The notes under the pieces: model-generated
The model's input: only the letters and a program-made list of their open reading frames with translations
The model's database searches: none
Told to the model about the DNA's origin: nothing
Made by a program: the position numbers and the translations under genes
Source: Apis mellifera
Lineage: Eukaryota > Arthropoda > Insecta > Hymenoptera > Apidae
DNA: 64,000 nucleotides
Direction of reading: 5' to 3'
Assembly: GCF_003254395.2 (NCBI RefSeq)
Contig: NC_037646.1
Location: 7,907,881-7,971,880 of the forward strand
In this document: positions 37,241 through 48,935 of the stretch, piece after piece
Numbering within the stretch: the first letter of the stretch is position 1
Layout of the letters: every line of letters starts with the position of its first letter

Positions 37241-40200
37241 GAGAGAGAGATGGAGCGATTTCTAAAGCACAGGACAATTTAATTTCAAGGCGTACGCGGA
37301 CAAATTGTCCACGATACAAGATAAGAAACGCGTGCAATTAGCCTGCATTTTCACGGACACGCGTCACCCGATCGCGATCGAGCACGTTCGAGCTCGGGCG
37401 CGTGCATTTCCGTCTTATAATTTCGAAATTATGCAAAAGGGAAGGGTGAGAGCGTGGTGGGCGAGGGGAGAGAGAGGATCGCGGCACGAGATGGTACGTG
37501 ACCGATTATCGAGCGGAATGTCGCGTTCTGTGTCAAGGTGGATGCCGGTAGAGATTGCATCTGCCTCACGAATCACGCCTGGCAATACGGGATTTATCTA
37601 CCTCCTCGAATCTGTCAACTATCCGTTTCCTATCTGTGTACACGCTTCCTTCCCCCTCCAAAATTCGGTAAAAAAACGAGGCTGCGTCTCTCCCTCTCTC
37701 TCTCTCTCTCTCTCTCGAAGAAAAATATATATATTCTGACGCGGATTAAATTTTAACCAATCAACTTAACTCGATGTTTTAAATTCAGTCGACGTATCTC
37801 GATTTCGTGATCGGTTTCTTTCGACTCGATTAAAAATATCAACGCCAAATGGCGTTGATGGACGCGTGCGTTCGTTACGTCGGTTTCTTAAGGAAAGAGG
37901 AAGAGGAAGAGATGAAGAAAAATAAAAAATTTCGCGCGTCACGCTTTTAAATCGGACGTTCGAGGAATCGGGAAAGAAATCCATCGATACCGATGTACCG
38001 ATCGAGGAGTGGGGGAGAAAAAGGGAGAAAAAGAAACGAGCGTGAATCGACACGTTTTGCATCCCGCCTGTTTAACACCTGTTGGGGCTGGATGAAGATG
38101 TTTATTAAGAGGAGAAGTTCGACGCGTAATCGATGATACGTCTGGAATGGAGAATGGGTACGAGGATCGTTTCGAAGCTATCATTTTCTTCCTTCTTCTC
38201 CTCTTTTTTTCTCCCCCCCCTCCCCCCTCCTTTTGCAGTTATTCGTGTCATTAAATGGCTTGCAATCAATCTGTAAATGGTTCTACGCTGGTTGTCGAAA
38301 GAGATTGGAAACGGAGTGGGGATAATTTACGCGAAATCCTATTTTGGCGAACGAACCGATCGATCAACGATCGTAAAACCTTGCGCGCCGTTATCAATCT
38401 TCGAAGATGGATCATTCCTCGCGGATGAATCTCGCTCCGTCTTAATTATTTTTCGAAATCAAACGAGACGTGTAGTCGCGCCGCTTGATTAATCGTCGCA
38501 ATTTCGCGATAATTTTGTTATTTCTTAACACGAATATCTTTGTTCTTTCGTTTCATTTCGCTGAATGGAATTGAATTCCAATTTCATCCTCAAATTATTC
38601 GCAGTTTGATACAATTTTATAACACTCTCCCATCTTTTCAAGTCAGATCCATTTCCTTTCCAACGTTGTCAATGATTAAGAATTTTATCAATCAGAAATT
38701 AATTAACCCTAGCAGGCTTTCGCGTTCAATAATAATTTTATGGACGTTTACGAGTTTATTAGAACCTAAAAATGGATCGTATAATGGAAATTTCAAGATA
38801 TAACCTCATCCTCTCTTCTCTTATAATTAATATTATTAATTTATAAATATCTTGTTATATCAAGAATCGATTGTATATAATAACACGTGATAAGATGAAG
38901 AATGGATCGTGGAATAAAAGTAGAAAATCGAAATTATCATACTTATTCCTTTTATTTGGCATCAGAGACTCTTAAGTAAGGATTGTAGAATCGATTTTTC
39001 TTCGAAATCGGATCCTTTGTTTCTATCATTCGTATCACCTACAAGATATTTGCATTTTCTTTCGAATTACATCTATCGAAATGAACGTAATCGTTCATTA
39101 AAAAATGGACAAGAGAGTATAACACGATATTTCATCTCATGTTTTTCTCTTTTTTACAATTCCAATTTTTATAATTACAAATTAATCACGAATAATTTTC
39201 TATTCGAATGGCACACGCCACGCTATCGAGATATATCGAGTTGTCGAAATAAACATTCCCGACACAAAATGCTATAAAAATAACACCAACATTCGATCGC
39301 CGGGATTTTAATATCCCTAGGAATTTAATACCTCTCCAACTTTATTTGTTTTCGCGCGAACATTGAAAGTTTTTTTTTTCTTTTTTTTAACTGTGTCGAT
39401 AATGGCCATTAGAACGATTATCCTTCCTTCTTCGTTTATTTCACAAAGCAATTCTTCTATCTCTCCTAACGTTAATGCGTTAAAGTATCGCGTTAACGCG
39501 GATATTATTAAAATACCGTTTCGCGGGAGTTGTTCAATCTCGCAGCCGTTAGTTTTTGCGACCGGCACACACATTGTCACGATTACATTTCCACCCGCTG
39601 GTGTTAAATAATAGCGTGAAATCAGGCGAATCGCTTTTAACCTGCCGCGCTTCGACTTGTCTTTTCTTTCACGTGACTCGTCGGAAAAGCATGCACCTTT
39701 GCACCTCCTTTCTCTAAATAATTGCCAATTTTTATTTTCCGCGTTTTGAAATTTAGGCTGTAAATCAAAAAAATATATATATATGGCTATATATATATTT
39801 TTCTTTATCGTCGTTAAATCGGCGCAATTAAACAGCCAGGTCCCCGTCAATTTTACATATTTCCAAGATTACAATGAGATTAAAACTTGTTTCCCTCGTT
39901 ATGATAAAAACGACGAAAGGTCTATCTTGTTAATTTTGTCGCGCCTCCGACAATTTACGATGAAATTAAAAAATAGTTTTACGACTCAACGTCGTCATTT
40001 GAGAATTTCCATTTTTTCCCCCCCCTTATTTTATTAGTTATTAGTAGCCTTTCGAAGGACGATTACTCGACGATTCGTTATCCATCGATATTAATCAAAC
40101 GAAATCGAATTCGAAGATCAAATTCTATCCAAAACGTATCTACCTGTAAATAAAAAAGAATTCATGAATTCATAAGAATCATGAACGAGACGATCAAAGT

Positions 40201-42600
40201 TAATTCGAGGAAGGATAGAAAATTTAATCGTTCGAGGACGTAATAATAATCACAAATGAATAATAAACTTAGGTTACAACTATACGAATAAGCGTCAAGC
40301 ATTTCGACAAGTAATTATTCAAAGTGTCTCTCGGATACAAGATTTCCAATTGTATTAGTAGCGCAACTGTTGGAAGCCTAACGGACGACCACCTCGACGA
40401 GCAATTGTCCGTTTCAAGGAGCGTGACAAGGGACAGCAACGTGCTCGAAATCAGTCGAACTTCGAACGAGTGCACGTGGAGGAAGAGAAGCCCTGTAATT
40501 CCTCCATGGAACGAAGAAATTTACCATTACAGTTCCCAACGATTCAAGCCGTCTTCCTTTTCCCCTCCGCTCACGGAATTACAGTCAATCAGATCTGGTG
40601 AACGGATAGAGGAGGCCGACATTATTTCACACTATTTATTTCACGCATTTTTATCCGTTAAGAATTTCAACGGGAGAAAAAAAGAGAGAAGAGGCGATGC
40701 TCGGCTTCCTCCTCTTCTTCCTTATCTCTCTCGAGATAGAAAAATTCGATAGAAATCCTCTCGAAAATTGTACGATCACGTGTCACGTGAGAATTCTCTA
40801 TATATATATATATCGGTTGTCTGTTTGCCCTACCTACCGATGACAGTTGCTCGAGGCGAGATCGTCCGTGTCTTTATTAACCTATAAATTTCGGTAATTA
40901 TGTAAATTACTCGGGAGGGTAATATTTACTGGCCGTAGCAACGATGCTCGATAAGCGAGGGGAAAGGAAGGAGAAAAAAAAAAGGAAAGAGAAAAAGGAA
41001 GAAGAGAAAGAAAAGAAGGGCCTCGAAGGCAAATGAACTTTGATGCAAGAGAAGACGGGCTCTCCCTCCTCCTCCCCTGCTGCCGGTGGCGCCCTGTTTG
41101 AGCAAAGAGAGGAGGGGGAGAGAAGGAAACGTCGTATACACGATACTTAAACTGTGGCCGACACTTGCGTCGTACGTAAGGCGTTAGGAAAATCCTTCTC
41201 GAAGCAGAGGATCGAAAGAGAAAACACTCGTGGTGGAGGAGAGGAGCGTGTTTGAGAGGAGCAAACACATCGCGGCTCGTGTTGACGGCTCGACTTCCGA
41301 TTCCACCTGTTCGCGCGAGATCGTAAAAGAGATCCGTTTAACCAATCCGTTGCAATATTTGCCGGAAGAATATAACGAGATATATATGTATGTATGTATA
41401 AACCCTCCCCTTGATCCCCGGGGAGCGAAACCTTCCAGTTTGCACAAGTGAGCAAACTGACTATCTTCTTGATTGTTTCTTCGCGGAGAAACCGAAGAGA
41501 ATTCCGTTTTACATTACGCCGAGTTAGTGAAAGTTGACGCTGTCCTCCCCTCGAAAAGAAATAGATCTTTCTCACTCTCTTCAGAAAAATTTCACTTCGG
41601 AAGAAGAATCGTCGCGCGAAATTCGTCGATGTTTTATATATATAATTAATAGAGTCGGTGATGGGTTTTTCATTATTGCGGGTAACTGTGAATCGGCAAC
41701 GTCACAAGGCAGCTGGACGGAGCGATGATGAATCGTGCGTTTGTGCGCGGTGGGTGGCAGCAACGCGTCTCTTTATTCTTTTTCTTTTTTTATTTCCACT
41801 TTTATGCGCGCCGTTGAGAAACGTATTGGAACACGTATGTGCCAAAGTTAGTTGATGCATCGTGTGAGATTTATACGATAACGGTATTTTATTTATTGTA
41901 CATATATTTTACATATTTTTTTTTAAATAAAACTCGGCCAATTACGATTTTCAATAGCAATTACTCTTTTTCTTGATTGGCTCATGCAAAAGTTTTAAGT
42001 ATTCGTTGAATGTCGTTGTCGATCTCGAGGGAACGATGAAGGGAAATTAATTTGGAACAATTTAAAGATGAATCCAATTTGGAAAGAATTACCAGGATCC
42101 TTGTTGCCGATTTCTTTCTCTGCTGATTTAAATATCATGATTTCTTTCACCGAGTCATCGAAGAAAAGTTTTATCGCTTTCCTCGTCCCAAGTTTTCGAG
42201 TTAATCTTGCAATCTGTTCTTCTGAGTGCAAATTATTACAGATGATACATCGTTAAAAGATGATAATTCGATGGAGAAGAAACGAAATCGTTTGAACATC
42301 GCGAATTATGAGATTCTGAATCGTAATTGCAACCTGGCCAAAACGATGCCTCCAAATTTACTATAACTCCTTGCTTACATTTTTACGACTACAGGTGCAG
42401 ACGTGTAAATAAGAACGAAATTTAATTAATTCCAACGTCGATTGGCTCTCAGATATTGTTTTTGTTCCATTCGATTAAGAGTCATTGTAAATTCTTAACC
42501 TCCTTTCTTCTCTTCTCTTTTCTCGAGGAGCAAATTACGAAAAATAATATAATCCTCCCTCTACCTTCGATTTTTGCACGACAAATTTATTTATTTCTCG
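37241..42600. other. Gene-poor CpG-containing desert
   Basis: About 5.4 kb of unique DNA. Contains a (CT)n tract at 37687-37716, a perfect 10-bp-arm palindrome at 37838-37859, C-rich and T-rich runs at 38180-38234, T-rich runs near 39370-39388, and a purine tract at 40970-41020. The ORFs of 140-177 codons in this stretch are mostly shadows of one another; their translations are rich in Arg/Ser/Phe and match no family. Confidence 0.5.
37687..37716. repeat. (CT)n microsatellite
   Basis: About 14 CT dinucleotides with one interruption near the left end, in the desert upstream of sha. Confidence 0.93.
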
Positions 42601-42604
42601 AACT

Positions 42605-44085
42605 ACAAATATTATAGAAATGGATCTTCAAAAATATTTTGCAAATAAGCCCCAAATTTTGGAAAGAAGGAATAATAAAGCTTTCCAAGAGATGGAAGAA
42701 GATGATGAAAAACACTTTCTCAAACTACAAACATCATAGAAACGCGCCTCCAGGAATATTTTGCAAACAAGCCAACAAGTTTGAAAAGAGGGAATATAAA
42801 GCTTGGAAGAAGATGATGAAGAGTAAAACAAATATCCATTCGTATCAAGAAAAAAAAAGAAACTTATGGAATATCCTAATAGAAACGCACTCGAATATTT
42901 TGCAAATAAATTTTGGAAAGAGGGAATAATGAAGAGAGATGGAAAGAGGTGATGATGAACACTTTCTTAAAGTACAAACATCATAGAAATATTTTGCAAA
43001 TAAGCTCTAACAATTTTGAGAATAATAAGAGAAATTGAAGAAGATGATGAATAGAACAAATATCGTGTATCCATTTCGTACGAAGAAAAAGAAAAAAACT
43101 TATGGGACACCTTAATAGAAACACTCAAATATTTCGTAAATAAATTCCAACAATTTTGGAAAGAGGAAACAATGAGTTTTTCCAAAAGATGGAAGAAAAA
43201 GAACACTTTCTCGAACTACAAACATCATAGAAATATTTTGCAAACAAGTTCCACCAATTTTGGAAAAAGAGAATATAATAAAGCTTGTCGAGAGATGGAA
43301 GAAGATGATGAAGAGCAGAATAAATATCGTGTATCCATTTCGTACGAAGAAAAAGAAAAAACTTATGGGATACTTTAATAGAAACACGTCTCAAATATTT
43401 TGCAAGTAAGTCCCAACAATTTTGAAAAAAGAGAACAATGAGGTTTTCCAAGAGATGGAAGAAAATGATGAAGAACAAAACAAATATCAGCAGTGGAAGA
43501 AAAGAAAATATCGATGAAAGAAAATGATGAAGAGCAGAAAAAGAACACTTTCTCGAACTACAAACATCATAGAAACGCACCTCGAGGAATATTTCGCAAA
43601 CAAGCCCTAATAATTTTGGAAAAAGAGAATAATAAAGCTTGTCGAGAGATGGAAGAAGATGATGAAGAGCAGAACAAATATCGTGTATCCATTTCGTACG
43701 AAGAAAAAGAAAGAAACTCATGGGACACTTTAATAGAAACACACCTCAAATATTTCGTAAATAAATTCCAACAATTTTGGAAAGAGGAAACAATGAGTCT
43801 TTCCAAGAGATGAAAGAAAAAGAATACTTTCTCGAACTACAAACATCATAGAAATATTTCGCAAACAAGCCCCACCAATTTTGGAAAAAGGGAATATAAT
43901 AAAGCTTGTCGAGAGATGGAAGAAGATGATGAAGAGCAGAACAAATATCGTGTATCCATTTCGTACGAAGAAAAAGAAAGAAACTTACATGGCTTCTCGA
44001 GAGACGGAAGAATTTGATGAAGAGCAGAGCGTTTCCTATACACAACGCGAATATCGTGTATCAAGAAAAAGGAAGAAACTTATGT
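42605..44085. repeat. Tandem array G1: complex AT-rich units
   Basis: Units combine AAATATTTTGCAAATAAGC, CAACAATTTTGGAAAGAGG, GAGATGGAAGAAGATGATGA, CTCGAACTACAAACATCAT and ATCGTGTATCCATTTCGTAC boxes. The last box recurs at about 43057, 43322, 43677 and 43944, with spacing of about 265-355 bp. Within a unit the AATATTTTGCAAA part occurs twice as a subrepeat, so this is a higher-order array. Long ORFs on both strands (up to 205 codons) follow from the low stop density of the unit and are not genes. Confidence 0.92.
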
Positions 44086-44679
44086 GACACTCGTTTGGGA
44101 CGGGTCCTGATTTTAATTCACGGGCAATATTCACGCAACTCGGAGTCGATATGAATCCTCTCGAATGCGGGGGGAACGATTTTCGTGTTCATGTCAAATC
44201 GAATTATTCGTGTTCATGTCAAATCGAAAAGCTTGCAACGACGTTAAGCAAGCAGTGTCGATCATCGATCGCGTCCAATCCTCGTCTCTTAATGCGTTGG
44301 CTGCGTGATCGCCCCGATAGGGAGAATGGAAACACGTCGAAATCACTAACACGTCCGTGCCCCCTTGCGAAAGTTGTAAATAAAACCGAGAGTCTGCAAC
44401 TTGTCCCGAACGATCGAGATGGCATCGATGCCTCTCCTTTAATGGTAACTTGGTCCCGTTCCTCCTCGTGCTGGATACTTTTCCAGCATTCAACTTCCGT
44501 TTCGACGGAATACACGCGAGAATGGAAATTGTATTTCTGCATTCCGTCACGGATTTTTCTTCGTCGAAAGAAGGGATAAGCGTGCAGAGTTTTAAAAAAG
44601 TTGGAAAAGTTAAGTAATCACTTATTGAAGCGCTTTGCCACCACAATTATTCGCAATTATACTTGAACACTGCTTATCG
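44086..44679. other. GC-richer island interrupting array G
   Basis: About 590 bp of unique, CpG-rich DNA that splits the G array into two blocks. It begins near ACTCGTTTGGGACGGGTCC and holds two adjacent copies of TTCGTGTTCATGTCAAATCG at about 44179 and 44208. ORFs of 107-150 codons exist in several frames; none resembles a transposase or any family I recognise, and I see no clear terminal inverted repeats or target-site duplication. Confidence 0.5.
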
Positions 44680-45460
44680 AAATATCGTGTATCCATTTCG
44701 TACGAAGAAAAAGAAAGAAACTTATGGGAAACCATAATAGAAACACACCTCAAATATTTTGTAAATAAGTCCCAACAATTTTGGAAAGAGGGAACAATGA
44801 GTCTTTCTAAGAGATGGAAGAAAAAGAATAGTTTTTCGAACTACAAACATCATAGAAATATTTTGCAAACAAGCTCCAACAATTTTGGAAAAAGAGAATA
44901 TAATAAAGCTTGTCGAGAGATGGAAGAAGATGATGAAGAGCAGAACAAATATCGTGTATCCATTTCGTACGAAGAAAAAGAAAGAAACTTATGAAATATC
45001 CTAATAGAAACGCACTCGAATATTTTGCAAATAAATTTTGGAAAGAGGGAATAATGAAGAGAGATGGAAAGAGATGATGAAGAACACTTTCTTCAACTAC
45101 AAACATCATAGAAATATTTTGCAAATAAGCTCCAACAATTTTGAGAATAATAAGAGAAATTGAAGAAGATGATGAAGAGTAGAACAAATATCGTGTATCC
45201 ATTTCGTACGAAGAAAAAAAAAGAAACTTATGGGACACTCTAATAAAAACACACCTCAAATATTTTATAAATAAGTAATATTTCCAACAATTTTGGAAAG
45301 AGGGAACAATAAGTCTTTCCAAGAGATAGAAGAAAAAGAACACTTTCTCAAACTACAAACATCATAGAAATATTTTGCAAATAAGCTCCAACAATTTTGG
45401 AAAGAGAGAATAATAAGAGAAATTGAAGAAAATGATGAAGAACAGAATAAATATCGTGTA
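44680..45460. repeat. Tandem array G2: continuation of array G
   Basis: Same units as at 42605-44085 and in the same orientation. The ATCGTGTATCCATTTCGTAC box recurs at about 44681, 44948 and 45188, and a truncated ATCGTGTAAC copy ends the array near 45450. Confidence 0.92.
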
Positions 45461-47815
45461 ACTTCAACTGACTTAAATTTTCCATTTTCACTGTGCGAAT
45501 ACTAAAAAGAATTTTGTCACTTTGAAATGCGTCGTGGTCTCAAAAATAATCTACGTAGAAAATGATCTTACAATTACAAGTACAACTTTAAATTTCTTGG
45601 ATATCGATAGAGACAATGAAGGAAATTTGTTCGTTCTTCTCTCGAGATTCTTTCGAGAGGCAATAACTGTCGAGTTAAAAAGATGAGACGGATGACGAGT
45701 TTGTAGGAGGTTTGGCTGACGAAGAAGCAATACGATAAGCGGGCCTTTTAGTGGGTTGGAACGAGTGAGGAATGATGTCCTGTCCGTTTCGGTGAAGGTT
45801 GATTAAACGCGGCTGTCTTCTGGCTGACACCAAACTGCTACACGAAACCATCGAACGATTGGGCAACGTGTTAATACAAGCTATACATATATACATATAT
45901 CAGAAAGCGAGCACGAGCCGTGATTCTCAAACTTTAAATTATTCTTAATCTTTCTATCTCCTTCTCTCGTTTATTAGATGCCTTTCGTAATAATTAAAAA
46001 TTCTTCCAACCAACGAGGAATCCATTAACCCACTACATACGTACGCTATACCCTCGTCACACATTTAACCGAATATTACCGATAAGAGACGAGCGACGAA
46101 TCCTTCTTTACTCCTCTAATGCCTTTAACGCAAGGATAAAACCGTGTTTTCACGAACGGGAAGAGATATATACAATCGCACTGATATCCACTTGCCTCGA
46201 TATCGCGATGCCACACTTTGAAGAAACTCGAGGAAGAAAAGAAAAGAAAGAAAGAAAGAAAGAAAAATTGATGCTAATCTTCGCGTAATGAAGATTGGCT
46301 CACGAAACTGTTTAATACCGTGGAACGCTTCCCTTCCGCGGTAATTTAATTCCCGTGGAGGAGGCTTCGGCTCTCAAAAAAAAAAAAAAAAAAAATCGCG
46401 GCCATGTTGCGAGAGATATACGCGCAGGGGGCAGTAAAGACCGTCGAGAAACGACCCCGATATCTGGCGGCGCATCGGGAATTTTAACGGATAAAGGCAC
46501 TCTTCTTCCAGTAAACGATTTACGAAAACTGGACGACCAGCTTTTTATGCAAATAACAGATTAACAGTGGACGCGGTTGGAACAGCAATTCGCTGCCACG
46601 GCAATAACGTTGCGAGAGGACGAGAGATGAAGAATACGCGCAAGGATCCCGGACCATCTTGTAATTACAAAGATAACCGCGCGGCTCCAGCGTGAAAATC
46701 ATCGTACGCGCTCGATGTCAAGCGGATCGGATCGAATCGAGCCGAATCGGGGCCGAATCGAGGATCGAGACGAATCTGATCGTATCGCGATGGACGGAAA
46801 GCGAAAATCGTGTCGCTTCCGCATATTTGAGGAGGAGGAAAAGAGAATGGTGAGAATTTCTGGATTTTAAAAAGGATTTGGCTTCAAAACGTGCCTTTAT
46901 TCTAAGGAATAATTCTGAGAGAGGCGTATTTTCATTCTTTCCATTTATCGTCCGTATCTTTCCAATACGATTCGACGAGCATACCTTTTCTCGTTTTAAG
47001 GACGATTCAACGTCGATCGCGACGAGAATTCGTTCTGTTGGCTTTTAAGAAGGAAATACCACGATTACGTTGGCGAGTTATCGGGGGAGAGTTGGAAGAG
47101 GTTGGTCGAAACGGGTCGAACGAGTCCGTCACGCGTGATCGCACCGCGAACGAGCTTGTCCCGTGATTATCGGTTATTAATTTTAATCAACTTCCCTTTG
47201 ATACAACCCGTTGCCTCTGGCCACGGGCTTTCATCCTCGTTAATTCGCAAATGGGATTTGGCACGAAGTGAATTCGTGTAATTAGAACGAGTTCGAGGGA
47301 AGATAAACAATAAATGGGCGGACGAAGGAAACGTGTAAAAGGGGAGAAGAAGAAGCTTGAGACGGATTGGATAATTTGTTTACACGTGTATTACGTTAAA
47401 TAATCGAAAATTTACTCGAGGTTAATTGAGAAAAATTGAAAACTTTCTTTCTTTTTAATTTTTAACAAGTGTTGGTGGGAACAGGTATACACGAATTTCT
47501 CTCGAGATGATTCAATACGTTTGGAATTTATAATCGATACGCTTCAGTGGTGAAATGGCGGTGATAAGAGTTACTTTCGGCAAAAGTAAGTATCGCTTTT
47601 ACCTGTGTTGCGATTTGGCTGGAAAGGAAACTCGTTGCCGATATTGCGATGCGCCTTTCGCATCCCGCCACCACTCCCCAAATTGCTTGTTTTTAGCGAT
47701 TCCTCGCGTATGCGATAAACCCGGCCACCTTCAACCAGGAAATTGAAATCCCGCTGAAAGATCTATCGAATTTTTCGATAAAAACCTTCCTCCATTAAGT
47801 TTAAAACATAGATTT
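45461..47815. other. Unique CpG-rich DNA, no gene seen
   Basis: Contains an (AAAG)n tract at about 46240-46265, an A-run of 18 at 46377-46395 and a CpG-rich segment at 46400-46800 with GGATCGAATCGAGCCGAAT-like degenerate short repeats at 46725-46790. No exon is supported. Confidence 0.5.
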
Positions 47816-48935
47816 AACCGGGATTTTTGATCCTCTTCTCATTCACGAAATCTCCACTCAAAGTTAAATGGAAACCCGAGGTATTCGAAAAATATCGACG
47901 CGTGCAAATACTTGTCACACTTTTCGGCCAAACGGGAATGCAAAGTGTTAAATAAGAGATCGCGACATTGTAAAATTCGTTACGATATAAAACGATGGGA
48001 TATTCGAATGGAGAAAGGAATAGGAAAGAAAGATAGACGATTAAGCAACGAATTGGAAATAAAGATATCGTTTGAAAAGATCAATCGAGAAATTATCTTT
48101 CTTCGCCTCTTCTTTTAGATAATTTTTAACTGGAATCCATCAAGATTTTATAATATCAGCATATACAAACGTGCATCCCATACACTTTATCAAATTTTAT
48201 CTTGGCCAAAGTTAAATGTATTCGAAAATATCGACACGTGCAAAGACTCGTCACACTTTCTTAACGCAAAGCGTTAAAATTTATTTTATAAATTTTGTGT
48301 ACGAATGTTGTGTAACAAGTATTATAACTATAAAATTATGGAAGAAAATAAAATATTCAAATGGAGGGAAAAATAATTAAAAAATCGGCAGACGATTTGG
48401 AAATAAAGATATCGATGAAATCGTTTAAAAGGATTAATCGAGAAATTATCTTCCATTAACTCATACCATCTGTTCTTTCTAACTGGAATCGATTATCGTC
48501 CGCCAAGATTTTGCGGTATAATATCGGCATATATACAACGCGTGCATCCCATATATATATATACTTTACGAAATTTCATCTCGGCCAAAGTTAAATGTTA
48601 ATTCGAGAATATCGACACGTGCAAAAATCTGTGACACTTTTGTAAATGGGAACACAAAGTGTTAAACTGTAGATCGCAACTGAATGAAACTTATTTCTTT
48701 TTTCTTGATACAAATATAAATTTTGTCACGAGAATAAGAAAAACAAAACGATAAGATATATTGGAGAAATAAATAATTGAAAAATAGAAATATCTCGATG
48801 AAATCGTTTAAAAAGTTAATCGAGAAATTACCTTCCTTCGCCATTAACCTATGCCACCTCTTCTTTTGGATAGCCTCTAACTGCCTGTGGAATCGATTAT
48901 CGTCCACCAAGATTTTGCGGTATAATCAACACACA
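47816..48935. repeat. Tandem array F: three ~340-380 bp units
   Basis: The landmark TCGAAAATATCGACACGTGC (variants) followed by a CACACTTTT box recurs at about 47886, 48222 and 48603. Units share TTATCAAATTTTATCTTGGC/CAAAGTTAAATG, GAAATAAAGATATCG and AATCGAGAAATTATCTTTC boxes plus an AGATTTTGCGGTATAAT box. Confidence 0.88.

Noticed and set aside
39317..39850. 177-codon minus-strand ORF in the desert
   Set aside because: No recognisable domain, contains a Lys run from a T-tract, no splice or conservation support, and overlaps equally plausible ORFs on the other strand.
43125..43742. 205-codon minus-strand hydrophobic ORF
   Set aside because: It lies wholly in tandem array G, repeats with the array period, matches no membrane protein family, and the same DNA is also open on the plus strand.
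44194..44646. ORFs in the island inside array G as a transposase
   Set aside because: No DDE/DDD-type motif, no terminal inverted repeats and no target-site duplication were seen.
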